A stretch of DNA of 64,000 nucleotides from Hydrogenophaga flava NBRC 102514 (GCF_001571145.1 NZ_BCTF01000024.1:26801-90800); one strand, 5' to 3'; shown: positions 19,938 to 29,850, counted from the first letter of the stretch. Notes: generated from the sequence alone by a model not told the origin. A program made the numbers and translations.

Positions 19938-21605
19938 TCAGCGCAACCCTCGACGGTGTCGACCCGCCCATTGAGACAGCAGCGCCGCCAGCCCGAAGCC
20001 CAGCAGCGGCAGCACGATCTGCAGCAGCGCCTGCGCCGCCAGCGCGCGGCGGTTGCCGCCGGCGCTCAGCGCCACCGCTTCGGTGGTCACAGTAGCAAAG
20101 CGCCCGCCGCCGGCAAACAGCGTCGGCAGGTACTGCGCCACGCTGACCGAAAAACCGACCGCCAGCGCGGCCAGGATGGGTTTGAGCAGCATCGGCCACT
20201 TCACCCGCAGGCAGGCGCCGAGTGGGGAGTGGCCCAGCGCCTGCGCGGTGGACATCAGCCGCCGGTCGAATGCGCGGTAGGGCCCGATCAGGGTGAGCAC
20301 GATGTAGGGCAGCACCCACAGCAGGTGGCTCCACAGCAGGCCGCCCGTGGTGCCATCGGCCGGCACCCGCAGCAGCGCTGCGTACTGCGCCGCCACCAGG
20401 GGCAGCGAGGGAATGATCAGCGGCAGATACAGCACAGCGTTGTAGCGCTGCGGCCCCCACTCCAGCCAGACCAGCGCGGCCGGCAGGCACAGCAGGGTCG
20501 CCGCGGTCGCCAGCCACAGGGTGGTGCCGAACGGTGCCCAGTTGGCCTGCATCCAGGTCTGCAGCGACAACGCATCGGGCCACAGCGCCGGGAAAAACCA
20601 TGTGTCCGCCAGCGACCACAGCAGCAGCACCGCCACCACCGCATAGCCCACCAGAAACAGCGGCTGGTGCAGCCCCCAGCGGGACGGGTTGCTTGCGGGC
20701 TGGCGCACACCCGCAGGATAGGCCGCGCGCCGGACCATCCCATGCCATGTCCAGCGGGCGCCCGCTGTGATCAGCAGGAACACGCCCAGCAGCACCAGCG
20801 ATCCTGCCGCCCCCTGCGCCTGCAGGGCGGGGTCGGGATCGGTCAGCCACTGCCAGATCAGCACGGCCAGCGTGGGCGGCGTGCTCGGCCCCAGCACCAC
20901 GGCCATGTCCACCACCGACAGGCCGTAGGCCAGCACCGCGGCCAGCGGCCAGCCCAGGCGCGGCAGCAACTGGGGCCACAGCACGTGCCACCACACCTGG
21001 GCGCGGTTGTATCCCAGCGACCGCGCCACCACCATGTGGCGGTGCACCGCCTGCTCACCCAGCACCGCCGCCAGCACCCAGAGCAGGAACCAGCTCTCCT
21101 TAAGTCCCAGCGCCAGGGCCAGGCCCAGGCCGAAGGGGTCCTGCACGGTGGTCCAGGCCGGGGGGTCGATCCAGCCTGCCAGCGGTGCCACCGCACGCGC
21201 GAGCCAACCCGAGGGCGCGATCAGGAACAACAGGCCGACGGCAAAGGCTGCGTGCGGCACCGACAGCATCAGCGGCAGCCGGCGCTGCATCGTCAGCCAG
21301 CGCGGCCCCGGGTACAGCGCGGTCGCCAGCGTGGCCGCCAGGGCCATGCCCAGCACGCTGCCCAGCCCGGCCGACACCAGGGTGGTGCGCAGGGCTTGAG
21401 GCCATTGGACGTCGGACCACAGTGCCCGCCAGACCGACAGTTCCAGCGAGGGTGCCAGCGCCCAGTACAGGCCGGGCAGCACCGGCCCGAGGATCGCCAG
21501 CACCGGCAGGGCCGCCAGCCAGGTCCGCGCCTGGCGCCAGCGGTCTCCCAATGGCGCGGAAGGTGGGCTGCGCCGGCTCAGCGGGTCCCGTAGCGCTTGA
21601 GCCAC
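19938..21605 (-). CDS. ynjC: ABC transporter permease, duplicated (YnjC-like)
   Basis: About 555 aa with some twelve membrane segments in two halves. Each half carries a permease EAA-type loop (ARSLGYNRAQVWWHVLWPQLLPRL and STAQALGHSPLGACLRVKWPMLLKPI), so it acts as a fused dimeric permease. I choose the GTG at 21605: GGAG lies 5 bases upstream, and it overlaps the end of the binding-protein gene by 28 bases, suggesting coupled translation. Other starts (CTG 21581, TTG 21551) are possible. Confidence 0.85.
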   Translation of the reverse strand: MAQALRDPLSRRSPPSAPLGDRWRQARTWLAALPVLAILGPVLPGLYWALAPSLELSVWRALWSDVQWPQALRTTLVSAGLGSVLGMALAATLATALYPGPRWLTMQRRLPLMLSVPHAAFAVGLLFLIAPSGWLARAVAPLAGWIDPPAWTTVQDPFGLGLALALGLKESWFLLWVLAAVLGEQAVHRHMVVARSLGYNRAQVWWHVLWPQLLPRLGWPLAAVLAYGLSVVDMAVVLGPSTPPTLAVLIWQWLTDPDPALQAQGAAGSLVLLGVFLLITAGARWTWHGMVRRAAYPAGVRQPASNPSRWGLHQPLFLVGYAVVAVLLLWSLADTWFFPALWPDALSLQTWMQANWAPFGTTLWLATAATLLCLPAALVWLEWGPQRYNAVLYLPLIIPSLPLVAAQYAALLRVPADGTTGGLLWSHLLWVLPYIVLTLIGPYRAFDRRLMSTAQALGHSPLGACLRVKWPMLLKPILAALAVGFSVSVAQYLPTLFAGGGRFATVTTEAVALSAGGNRRALAAQALLQIVLPLLGFGLAALLSQWAGRHRRGLR

Positions 21606-22753
21606 TCGCTCTCCAGCGCATCCACCCAGCTGGCGTGGGGCTCGGCCAGCGTGGGCACGGCCTCGGCCAGCGCGCCCGGCGCCGTCTTGCGCATGGCGGT
21701 CTGGATCGCAGCCGGCAGCTTGCCCACATCCAGCACGCTGCCGTCGCCCCAGACCGTAATATCGGCCTTGCGCGCCTGGGCCTCGGGCGACAGCAGGAAG
21801 TTGGCCACCACCTGGGCCCCGGCGCGGGCCTTGGCGTTGACGGGAATGGCCACGAAGTGCACGTTGCCGATGGTGCCGCCCGTGAAGCCGAAACTGTAGG
21901 CGGTGGCGGGCAGCTGGCGCGAGCTGATCAGATTCGCGGCCTCGTTCGGGTTGAAGGTCAGCGAGAGCCGCAGCTCGCCATCGGCCAGCATGCGGTGCAT
22001 CTCGGCGGCGCTGGCCGGGAAGGTCTTGCCACTGCGCCAGAGCGCCGGGTGCAGCTGGTCCAGGTAGGCCCACAGCGGCGCGGTGGCGGCGCCGAAGCTG
22101 GCGGGACTCACCGGCGACTGCAGCACCTTGCGGTCAGGCGCCAGCTCGATCAGCACCTGTTTGAGGAAGGTGGTGCCGTGGAAATCCGGCGGCTTCGGGT
22201 AGCTCACACGCCCAGGGTTGGCCTTGGCAAAGGACAGCAGTTCGGCCGCCGAGCGCGGCGGAATGGGGGTGCGGGCCTTGTCGGCGATGAAGGTCAGCTG
22301 GGCCGTGCCCCACGGCGCCTCGTAGCCCTCCGTGGGCACCGAAAAATCGCTGCGCACCGGCTTGTTCAGGTCCACCGCGCCCCAGTTGGGAAGTGACTCG
22401 GCCCAGGGACCAAACAGCAGGCCGCCCTGCTTGAGATTGCGGAAGTTCTCACCGTTGATCCACACCAGGTCGACCGAGCCGTCGGTGCGTCTGCCGGCCG
22501 CCACCTCGGTCTGCACCCGCTTGACCACCTCGGCCGCATCCGTCACCTTGACGTGCCGCAGTTCCACCCCATAGCGGCCCTTGACCTGCTGTGCCACCCA
22601 GGCGATGTAGGCATTGATGGCCTCGCCGCCGCCCCAGGCGTTGAAGTACACCGTCTGGCCCTTGGCCTCGGCTTCGGTCTTGGCCCAGTCGGCGTGGGCA
22701 GCGAACGGAACGCTCAGGCCCAGGGTCAGTGCGGTCAGCGAAAACAATTTCAT
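21578..22753 (-). CDS. ynjB: ABC transporter substrate-binding protein (YnjB-like)
   Basis: Periplasmic protein of 391 aa with a clear signal peptide (MKLFSLTALTLGLSVPFAAHA). The mature part shows the YnjB pattern VYFNAWGGGEAINAYIAWV and VDLVWINGENF. This family belongs to the thiamine/sulfate-like binding proteins; the ligand is uncertain. First gene of the ynjBCD-type operon. Its 195-base upstream region to 22948 carries the terminator of the neighbouring gene. Confidence 0.92.
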   Translation of the reverse strand: MKLFSLTALTLGLSVPFAAHADWAKTEAEAKGQTVYFNAWGGGEAINAYIAWVAQQVKGRYGVELRHVKVTDAAEVVKRVQTEVAAGRRTDGSVDLVWINGENFRNLKQGGLLFGPWAESLPNWGAVDLNKPVRSDFSVPTEGYEAPWGTAQLTFIADKARTPIPPRSAAELLSFAKANPGRVSYPKPPDFHGTTFLKQVLIELAPDRKVLQSPVSPASFGAATAPLWAYLDQLHPALWRSGKTFPASAAEMHRMLADGELRLSLTFNPNEAANLISSRQLPATAYSFGFTGGTIGNVHFVAIPVNAKARAGAQVVANFLLSPEAQARKADITVWGDGSVLDVGKLPAAIQTAMRKTAPGALAEAVPTLAEPHASWVDALESEWLKRYGTR

Positions 22754-22903
22754 GCGCGAACTCTCGATAGAACAGGGAAAGGGAGCCCAACAGTCGGGCG
22801 AGACGCCAGGAACTTACAGACGACGCCGACTGTACGGCCTGACGAGGCCGCCCGAGCGCCACGTGCCATGAAGGCGTGCACTGATCGACCAAGAGACGCC
22901 CAC

Positions 22904-22932
22904 AAAAAAGCCGCCCTGAAGGCGGCTCTTTT
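22904..22932 (-). terminator. Rho-independent terminator of the LivJ-like gene
   Basis: On the minus strand GAGCCGCC, TTCAG loop, GGCGGCTTTTTT. It lies 16 bases after the stop of the gene at 22949 and in front of ynjB. Confidence 0.88.
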
Positions 22933-22948
22933 GAGGCTGGTCCGCAGA

Positions 22949-24157
22949 TCAGCGGATCACGGCCAGTTCCGAACGCTTGCCACCCTTGTAGGTGTACAGC
23001 GTCAGGGCACCGTTCTTGATGTCGCCCTTTTCGTCGAAGGCGATGGTGCCGGTCACACCCTTGTAGTTGGTTTCCTTCAGCTTCGGCAGGTACTTGGCCG
23101 GGTCGGAGGAGTCGGCGGCCTTCATGGCCTCGACCATCACCTTGACGGAGTCGTACACGTACGGTGCGTACACCTGGACGTCGGCATTGAACTTGGCCTT
23201 GAAGTCGGTCTTGAATTTCTCCATGCCGGCCTTGGCTTCGCCTTCCACGCCACCGGCTTCCGCGCAGTAGACCTGCTCGTCGGACATGCCGTCGCCAGCC
23301 AGATCGACCAGACCGGACGAGCAGATGCCGTCGCCGCCCATGAACTTGGCCTTGATGCCCAGCTGCTTCATCTGCTTGAGCATCGGGCCAGCCACGGCGT
23401 CCATGCCGCCGAAGAACACGATGTCCGGCTTCTTGGCCTTCAGCGTGGTCAGGATGGCGTTGAAGTCGGTGGCCTTGTCGTTGGTGAATTCACGACCCAC
23501 GACCTTGCCGCCAGCGGCTGTCACACCCTTCTCGAACTCGTCGGCCACACCCTGGCCGTAGGCGGTGCGGTCGTCGATGACGGCAATGCTCTTGCCCTTG
23601 AGGGATTCCACAGCGTACTTGCCCAGCGTGCCACCCAGGTGCACGTCGTCGGCCACCACGCGGAACGCACCGGCGTAGCCCTGGCGGGTGTACTTGGGGT
23701 TCGTGGCGGAGGGAGAGATCTGGGGAATGCCAGCGTCGTTGTAGATCTGGGACGCGGGGATGGTGGTGCCCGAGTTCAGGTGACCGATCACGCCGTTGAC
23801 CTTGGCGTCCACCAGCTTCTGAGCGGCGGCCGTGCCCTGCTTCGGATCACCAGCATCGTCTTCAGCCAGCAGCTCGAACTTGGCAGGCTTGCCACCGATG
23901 GTCAGACCAGCGGCGTTCAGCTCTTCGATGGCCATGCGTGCGCCATTTTCGTTGTCCTTGCCGAGGTGGGCGATGGCACCGCTGGTGGGACCGACGTGAC
24001 CGATCTTGATGACGCCGTCATCTGCTGCGGGTGCAGGAGCGGCAGCAGGTGCCGGGGCAGCAGCAGGAGCGGCGGCCGGAGCTGCCTCTTCTTTTTTGCC
24101 GCAGGCGGCCAGAACGACGGCTGCGGAAATGACGGCCAGTTTCAGGTTCAGTTGCAT
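22949..24157 (-). CDS. Branched-chain amino acid ABC transporter substrate-binding lipoprotein (LivJ-like)
   Basis: 402 aa. The N-terminus MQLNLKLAVISAAVVLAACGK is a lipoprotein signal with lipobox LAAC, followed by an Ala/Pro-rich linker and the periplasmic-binding fold (IKIGHVGPTSGAIAHLGKDNENGARMA, LLAEDDAGDPKQGTAAAQKLV). It is typical of LivJ/LivK proteins that bind Leu/Ile/Val or related ligands. No liv permease genes lie nearby, so it either serves a transporter encoded elsewhere or works alone. ATG 24157 sits at the lipoprotein signal; a longer frame upstream lacks sense. Confidence 0.93.
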   Translation of the reverse strand: MQLNLKLAVISAAVVLAACGKKEEAAPAAAPAAAPAPAAAPAPAADDGVIKIGHVGPTSGAIAHLGKDNENGARMAIEELNAAGLTIGGKPAKFELLAEDDAGDPKQGTAAAQKLVDAKVNGVIGHLNSGTTIPASQIYNDAGIPQISPSATNPKYTRQGYAGAFRVVADDVHLGGTLGKYAVESLKGKSIAVIDDRTAYGQGVADEFEKGVTAAGGKVVGREFTNDKATDFNAILTTLKAKKPDIVFFGGMDAVAGPMLKQMKQLGIKAKFMGGDGICSSGLVDLAGDGMSDEQVYCAEAGGVEGEAKAGMEKFKTDFKAKFNADVQVYAPYVYDSVKVMVEAMKAADSSDPAKYLPKLKETNYKGVTGTIAFDEKGDIKNGALTLYTYKGGKRSELAVIR

Positions 24158-24350
24158 AGGTATCCTCGGAAAGGAATGAATTTTGGAATGCGGAGGGAAC
24201 TTTTCTCCACATCCATAAAGATACTCCAAATCGTTGCGCAGAGGACGCTGCATCAGGACTTGCGCAAATCGCTTCAAGGGTTTGCCCCAGTGAGCATCAT
24301 TCCAACGCATGCACCATAAGCACACCGCATGCAAGGCATGCGGCCATCCA

Positions 24351-24782
24351 TCACGCCACCGACCCGGACAGGTCGTGGGCCGTGGGCTCAACGCCCGCCT
24401 GGCGGTAGAGCCGCCACCGATCCCGGCCTTTCTCCCTGCCCCCAGGTTCCGAGCCCACCACCTCGATGATCCGCGGCACCACCCCGACACCGCACAGGGC
24501 CTGATCCGACAGATTGATCAGCACATCCACCTGTGCCCATTCGGGCTCATGCTCACCCAGCACGATGGGCGAACGGCGGCGGACGTGCTCTGCAGATCCG
24601 CTCCTGGCATGAGGCACAAACTCACCCTGCGCCATGAGCCAGAGAGCCCTGTCGAGCGGGTCGATGGACGACGCGCCGCCGAGCACGTACACGCGGGAGC
24701 CTTTGAGGTAGGCCTTGCGCAGCAGCCGGCAGAGGTAGGCTGTCCGGTCTCCGACGTTCAGGTGGAACGCGACCTCGGTCAT
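24351..24782 (-). CDS. holC: DNA polymerase III subunit chi
   Basis: 143-aa clamp-loader accessory protein that links the replisome to single-strand-binding protein. Typical features are VAFHLNVGDRTAYLCRLLRKAYLKGSRVYVLG, LDRALW and PEWAQVDVLINLSD. It overlaps the 3' end of pepA by 4 bases, the usual pepA-holC arrangement. Confidence 0.92.
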   Translation of the reverse strand: MTEVAFHLNVGDRTAYLCRLLRKAYLKGSRVYVLGGASSIDPLDRALWLMAQGEFVPHARSGSAEHVRRRSPIVLGEHEPEWAQVDVLINLSDQALCGVGVVPRIIEVVGSEPGGREKGRDRWRLYRQAGVEPTAHDLSGSVA

Positions 24783-26278
24783 GCCTTGCGGGATGTCCTG
24801 CCACCCGCACGCGCCTTTTTGGGCGTGGTCTCACCCTGAAGATCGCTGAGGTACTGCAGCAGCAGCGGAACCGGTCGCCCGGTCGCGCCTTTGCTGGCGC
24901 CGCTCTTCCAGGCCGTCCCTGCGATGTCTAGGTGCGCCCAGGGCATTTCTGCCACGAATTTCTGCAGGAACTTGGCTGCGGTGATCGCACCACCGGCGCG
25001 TCCGGCCACATTGCCCATGTCCGCGAAATTCGACTTGAGGCCTTCGGCGTAATCGTCGTCCAGCGGGAGCCGCCAGCAGAGATCCATCGACCGATCTCCC
25101 GCAGCGAGCAAGGCGTCGGCCAGGTCGCTCCGGTTCGCGAACATACCGGACCGGACCGCCCCAAGGGCGATCACGCAAGCACCGGTGAGTGTTGCAATGT
25201 CGATCACGCAACGCGGCTTGAACCGGGCTGCGTAGGTCAATGCGTCGCAAAGAATCAGGCGGCCTTCGGCATCGGTGTTGAGAATCTCGATGGTCTGTCC
25301 GCTCATGCTGGTGACCACGTCCCCCGGTTTGACGGCGCTGCCGTCCGGCATGTTCTCGCAGCTCGGAATGATGCCCACCACGTTGACCTCGGGCTGCAGC
25401 TCGGCCAGCCCTGCGAAGGTGCCCAGCACGCTCGCAGCCCCTCCCATGTCGAACTTCATCTCGTCCATCTCGGCCGCAGGCTTGATCGAGATGCCACCGG
25501 TGTCGAAGGTGATGCCCTTGCCCACCAGCACCACCGGCGCACTGCCTTTGGGCCCGCCCTGGTAGTGCATGACGATGAACCGCAGCGGCTGGGACGAGCC
25601 CTGCGCGACCGCCATGAAGGCGCCCATACCCAACGCCGCCACTTCCTTGGGGCCCAGTACTTCGGTCTTGATGCGCGGTTTGCGCCCGAGCTTGCGCGCG
25701 GCCTCGGCCAGGTGGCTGGGTGTGGCATGGTTGGCGGGCCGGTTGGCCCACTCCTTGGCCAGCTCGATCCCGGCGACCTGGGCCTGTCCGAACCGGAACG
25801 CAGGACGTGCGGCGGCCACATCGCTCACACCAACGATCACCTGGCGGATCGCGCGGGCGGTGGCCGAAGGTTTGGTGGTCACATAGGCATAGGTGCTGTC
25901 CGCCACCGCCACCATCGCGCTGTGAACCGTGGGCTGGTCGCTCGCCATGCCGCTGAGCAGCACAGCCACCTTCTTCACACTGGACGACTTCAGGCCCGAC
26001 ATTGCCACCATGACCGCCTTGCGGACCGCTGCAGGTGTTCCGTCGCCAGCGCGTGCCAGCACCACCCGCACCGGCTTGAGCCCCTGGGGCCGGTAGACCG
26101 ACAGACATTTGCCCACGCCGGTTTCAAGATCTCCCCGGCGGGAGGCGTCCCGCACCAGCTCGCTCAGGGCGTCGGCGCCTTCCAGGCCCTGGGTGTCGTC
26201 GGGCACCAGCACCACCAGTGCATCCACCGCGAGCTGGCTTGCCTGAACCAGGGAAAGGGCTTTGAGTTCGAAGTCCAT
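24779..26278 (-). CDS. pepA: Leucyl aminopeptidase (cytosol aminopeptidase)
   Basis: Two-metal M17 aminopeptidase, 499 aa. The catalytic C-terminal domain shows GKGITFDTGGISIKPA and the M17 signature NTDAEGRLIL, plus an N-terminal domain of about 170 residues that in E. coli PepA also binds DNA for site-specific recombination. The start at 26278 gives MDFELKALSLVQ. It is divergent from lptF with only 25 bases between the two start codons, so their promoters must lie inside the opposite genes. Confidence 0.96.
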   Translation of the reverse strand: MDFELKALSLVQASQLAVDALVVLVPDDTQGLEGADALSELVRDASRRGDLETGVGKCLSVYRPQGLKPVRVVLARAGDGTPAAVRKAVMVAMSGLKSSSVKKVAVLLSGMASDQPTVHSAMVAVADSTYAYVTTKPSATARAIRQVIVGVSDVAAARPAFRFGQAQVAGIELAKEWANRPANHATPSHLAEAARKLGRKPRIKTEVLGPKEVAALGMGAFMAVAQGSSQPLRFIVMHYQGGPKGSAPVVLVGKGITFDTGGISIKPAAEMDEMKFDMGGAASVLGTFAGLAELQPEVNVVGIIPSCENMPDGSAVKPGDVVTSMSGQTIEILNTDAEGRLILCDALTYAARFKPRCVIDIATLTGACVIALGAVRSGMFANRSDLADALLAAGDRSMDLCWRLPLDDDYAEGLKSNFADMGNVAGRAGGAITAAKFLQKFVAEMPWAHLDIAGTAWKSGASKGATGRPVPLLLQYLSDLQGETTPKKARAGGRTSRKA

Positions 26279-26303
26279 AATCGTGTCTTTCCTGTTTGAT
26301 TCG

Positions 26304-27422
26304 ATGTTATTCCATTCATCCATCCGCACCGAGCTGGCACGCAGCTTCGGCGCCACCCTGGTGGTTCTCTTCACCATCGTGCTGACGGTGCTGCTGATCC
26401 GCACGCTTGGGCTGGCCTCGCGCGGCAGCGTGAACCCGGAAGAGGTCATGCTGGTGCTGGGCTACACGGTACTGGGTTACACCCAGACCATCCTGACACT
26501 GGCCCTCTTCATCGCCATTGTCTCCACCCTCTCGCGCATGTACCGCGAGAGCGAAATGATCATCTGGTTCTCCAGCGGCCGCTCGCTGGGGGGCTTTCTC
26601 AGCCCTGTGCTGCGGTTTGCATGGCCGGTGCTGCTCGTGATCGTGCTGATGGTCCTGTTCGTCTGGCCCTGGGCCAACCAGCAGACCGCCGAACTGCGCA
26701 ACCGCTTCGAAAACCGCGGCGACCTCCAGCGCATTGCCCCCGGGCAGTTCCAGGAGTCGTCCAGCGGCCGTCGGGTGTTTTTCATCGACAAGGACACGGC
26801 CGACGGCACCGAGGGCCGCAACGTGTTCATCTCCAGCATCGAGAAAAACGGCAACGAAACCGTGACCTCGGCGGTGTCCGGCCGCATCGAGTGGCAGGGT
26901 GACCGCCAGTTCCTAATGCTCAACAACGGCCAGCGCCTTGAAAGCGACCCCAAAACCGGCCGCATCAAGGTCAGCCAGTTCGAGCAGTACGGCGCACAGA
27001 TCGGTGCCGCGTCCGCCTACATCCGCGGCGGTCAGGCGCTCAAGGCGCGCAGCACCCTGGCGCTCATCCAGGACCCGACGCCGGCGAACATGGGTGAACT
27101 GGGCTGGCGCATCGGCGTGGCCCTGACCGCCTTCAACCTGGTCCTGCTGGGTGTCGCGACCACGGTCAGCAACCCCCGCGCCGGCCGCAGCGGCAACCTG
27201 CTGTTCACACTCTTCGCTTTCATCGTGTACTTCAACCTGCTCAACGTCGGACAGCGCTGGGTGACAGCCGGACAAATCAGCTGGCTGACGCTGACCATCC
27301 TGCTGCACGGATCGGTGTTCCTGTTCAGCGCCCTGTGGCTGGCCAAGCGCCACCACAACATCCACTGGCGCACCTGGTTCAGCCGGCTCGCAGGCGGCGG
27401 TGCCGCAGGGGCATCCGCATGA
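26304..27422 (+). CDS. lptF: LPS export ABC transporter permease LptF
   Basis: Inner-membrane permease of the Lpt bridge that extracts lipopolysaccharide. The 372-aa protein has six membrane helices in the YjgP/YjgQ layout with a large periplasmic domain between helices 3 and 4 (about residues 115-265: RRVFFIDKD ... RLESDPKTG). It starts MLFHSSIRTELARSFGATLVV. It overlaps lptG by 4 bases (ATGA). Confidence 0.95.
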   Translation: MLFHSSIRTELARSFGATLVVLFTIVLTVLLIRTLGLASRGSVNPEEVMLVLGYTVLGYTQTILTLALFIAIVSTLSRMYRESEMIIWFSSGRSLGGFLSPVLRFAWPVLLVIVLMVLFVWPWANQQTAELRNRFENRGDLQRIAPGQFQESSSGRRVFFIDKDTADGTEGRNVFISSIEKNGNETVTSAVSGRIEWQGDRQFLMLNNGQRLESDPKTGRIKVSQFEQYGAQIGAASAYIRGGQALKARSTLALIQDPTPANMGELGWRIGVALTAFNLVLLGVATTVSNPRAGRSGNLLFTLFAFIVYFNLLNVGQRWVTAGQISWLTLTILLHGSVFLFSALWLAKRHHNIHWRTWFSRLAGGGAAGASA

Positions 27423-28537
27423 AGACGATCCGCCGACTGATTTACGGCGAGGTCCTGATCGCCACCGGCTACGTGCTGCTGGCTTTCCTGTCGCTGTTCT
27501 TCTTCTTCGATTTCGTCGAAGAGTTGGCCGCGATCGGCCAGCCGTCCCGCCTCGACCCCAAGGTCACCTACGAGTTGACGCACGCCATGCTGTATGTGGC
27601 GCTGCTGATGCCCAGCCGCATCTACGAGCTGTTGCCGATCTCGGTGCTCATCGGATCGGTGGCCGTGCTCGCGCGCCTGGCCCAGAGTTCCGAATACACC
27701 ATCCTGCGCACCAGTGGCCTGGGACCCTGGAAAGCGCTGCGCACGCTGCTGGGCCTGGGCCTGCTGTTTGTGGCGCTCACCTTCGCGGTCGGAGACTACG
27801 TCGCCCCCATTGCAGACAAGACCGCACAACTGCTCAAGGCCCGATACCAGGGCAAGCTGAGCCTCGGCCAGACCGGCGCCTGGCTCAAGGAGCGGCAGGC
27901 GCACAGCAACTTCTCGGTCAATGTTGGGTCGCTCTCGCCTTCTGGCGAGCTGGGAGAGGTCCGCATCTTCGAATTCGACAACCAGGGGCTGCTGGTGTCC
28001 ACGGTGCAGGCCGAGCAGGGCCGGATCGAAGGCCATGGTTCCTGGACGCTCAACAAGGTGGTGCGCAGGGAGTTCGACGTGGCAGGCCAGCAGTCGGCCC
28101 GGATCGTCAGCAGCAAGCATGAATCGCTCTCCTGGCCCAGCACGATTTCTGCGGAAATGGTGTCGGTGGCGCTGCTCAAGCCAGACCGCATGCGAACGAC
28201 CGATCTCTACGCCTATGTGCAGCACCTGGAGGCCAACGGCCAGACCGCGCAGCGCTATGAAATCGAGTTCTGGCGCAAGGTGTTCTACCCCCTTTCCTGT
28301 CTGGTGATGGTGGTGCTGTCCCTGCCGTTTGCCTACCTGCATTTCCGCAGTGGCGGCATCACCGGCTATGTGTTCGGTGGCGTGATGATCGGCATCAGCT
28401 TCTTCCTGCTGAACAACGTTTTCGGCTACATCGGCAACCTCAACCACTGGCGCCCCTGGCTGGCGGCGGCGTCTCCGGCCATCATCTATTCGTTCCTCTC
28501 GCTGGGCGCGTTTGGCTGGCTGGTGCTCAGGAGGTAG
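27419..28537 (+). CDS. lptG: LPS export ABC transporter permease LptG
   Basis: Partner of LptF, 372 aa, same YjgP/YjgQ fold: RRLIYGEVLIATGYVLLAFLSLFFFFDFVEEL, a periplasmic beta-jellyroll-like domain, and C-terminal helices with KVFYPLSCLVMVVLSLPFAYLHFRSGGI. It starts in the ATGA overlap with lptF, so the pair is translationally coupled. Confidence 0.95.
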   Translation: MKTIRRLIYGEVLIATGYVLLAFLSLFFFFDFVEELAAIGQPSRLDPKVTYELTHAMLYVALLMPSRIYELLPISVLIGSVAVLARLAQSSEYTILRTSGLGPWKALRTLLGLGLLFVALTFAVGDYVAPIADKTAQLLKARYQGKLSLGQTGAWLKERQAHSNFSVNVGSLSPSGELGEVRIFEFDNQGLLVSTVQAEQGRIEGHGSWTLNKVVRREFDVAGQQSARIVSSKHESLSWPSTISAEMVSVALLKPDRMRTTDLYAYVQHLEANGQTAQRYEIEFWRKVFYPLSCLVMVVLSLPFAYLHFRSGGITGYVFGGVMIGISFFLLNNVFGYIGNLNHWRPWLAAASPAIIYSFLSLGAFGWLVLRR

Positions 28538-28539
28538 CC

Positions 28540-28905
28540 ATGCTGGGCGTCATCGTTTTTGCGCATGGGTCGCGCGACCCGCTGTGGCGGGCGCCGGTCG
28601 AGTCTGTGGCGCGGCAGATCCGTGACGCCGATCCGGCGGTCCGGGTGGCCTGCGCCTATCTGGAGCTGAGCGAACCCGACCTCCCCACCGCTGCCGCGGA
28701 GCTGGTGGATCAGGGGGTGTCCCACATCCGGGTGCTGCCCCTGTTCTTCGGTATGGGCAAACACGCCCGAGAAGATCTGCCGGTGCTGGTGGAGCAGCTC
28801 GCACTCGCCCATCCCGACGTTCGCTTCGAACGCCTGGCCACCGCTGGCGAAGACCCCCGCCTGACCGCCCTGCTCGCGCAGATTGCGCTGGAACCTGCCC
28901 GATGA
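28540..28905 (+). CDS. CbiX-like sirohydrochlorin chelatase family protein
   Basis: A 121-aa single-domain chelatase of the CbiX-short type: VIFAHGSRDPLWRAPVE (metal-ligand His and Arg), ACAYLELSEPDLP, and VLPLFFGMGKHAREDLP (second His). Such proteins insert Co or Fe into sirohydrochlorin, giving siroheme or cobalamin. Siroheme is the cofactor of the CysI found later in the window, and the gene overlaps cysB by 4 bases (ATGA), so a link to sulfite reduction is plausible. Confidence 0.9.
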   Translation: MLGVIVFAHGSRDPLWRAPVESVARQIRDADPAVRVACAYLELSEPDLPTAAAELVDQGVSHIRVLPLFFGMGKHAREDLPVLVEQLALAHPDVRFERLATAGEDPRLTALLAQIALEPAR

Positions 28906-29846
28906 ACCTGCACCAGTTCCGCTTCGTCCAAGAGGCGGTGCGCCGCAACCTGAACTTGACCGAAGCCGCCAAGGCGCTGCACACCTCGCAGCCCGGCGTG
29001 TCCAAGGCCATCATCGAGCTCGAAGAGGAACTGGGCATCGAGATCTTCGCCCGGCATGGCAAGCGCATCAAGCGCATCACCGAACCCGGCGTGCAGGTGC
29101 TCAAGAGCATCGAAGTGATCCTGCGCGAGGTCAACAACCTCAAGCGCATCGGTGAGCAGTACGCGGCGCAGGACAGCGGCACGCTGTCCATCGCCACCAC
29201 CCACACCCAGGCGCGCTATGTGCTGCCAGGTCCAGTCGCCAAGCTGCGCCAGGCCTACCCCAAGGTGGCCGTCAGCCTGCACCAGGGCTCGCCCGACCAG
29301 GTTGCGAAGATGCTGATCGAGGAAGTGGCTGAAATCGGCGTCGCCACCGAGTCGCTCACCAACTACCCCGATCTGGTCACCCTGCCCTGCTACGAATGGC
29401 AGCACGTGCTGGTCTTTCCCTACGACCACCCGCTGGTGGCGCAGGAGCGCATCACGCTGGAAGACCTGGCCCATGTGCCGCTGATCACCTACCACCCGAG
29501 CTTCACCGGCCGTACCCGCATCGACCAGGCCTTCGCGCTGCGGCACCTGCGGCCCAACATCGTGCTCGAAGCCATCGATTCGGACGTGATCAAGACCTAC
29601 GTGAAGCTGGGCATGGGCGTGGGCATCGTGGCCGAGATGGCGATGCAGGGCGAGAACGCCACACCCGACCTCGTGGCCCGCCCGGGCGCCCAGCTGTTCG
29701 GTCACAACCTGGCCCGCGTGGCCTTCAAACGCGGCAGCTACCTGCGCCAGTTCGTGCTGCGCTTCGCGGAGCTGCTCAGCGACCGGCTCTCGCGCGACCT
29801 GATCCTGCGCGCCATGGCAGGCAACTCCGACGAATACGACATCTGA
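28902..29846 (+). CDS. cysB: CysB-family LysR transcriptional regulator
   Basis: A 314-aa regulator of sulfur assimilation. It has an N-terminal LysR helix-turn-helix (LNLTEAAKALHTSQPGVSKAIIELEEELG) and the CysB-type effector domain (TTHTQARYVLP, SVSLHQGS-like segment, TYHPSFTGRTRIDQAF, EAIDSDVIKTYVKLGMGVGIVAEMAM). It is probably the activator of the cys genes at 42531-48483. It starts in the ATGA overlap with the CbiX-like gene. Confidence 0.94.
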   Translation: MNLHQFRFVQEAVRRNLNLTEAAKALHTSQPGVSKAIIELEEELGIEIFARHGKRIKRITEPGVQVLKSIEVILREVNNLKRIGEQYAAQDSGTLSIATTHTQARYVLPGPVAKLRQAYPKVAVSLHQGSPDQVAKMLIEEVAEIGVATESLTNYPDLVTLPCYEWQHVLVFPYDHPLVAQERITLEDLAHVPLITYHPSFTGRTRIDQAFALRHLRPNIVLEAIDSDVIKTYVKLGMGVGIVAEMAMQGENATPDLVARPGAQLFGHNLARVAFKRGSYLRQFVLRFAELLSDRLSRDLILRAMAGNSDEYDI

Positions 29847-29850
29847 AGCC

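Noticed and set aside
19905..22396. Long rightward frames over the ynj genes
   Set aside because: Gln/Arg/His-rich shadow frames with no known domain; the minus strand carries a complete ABC transporter.
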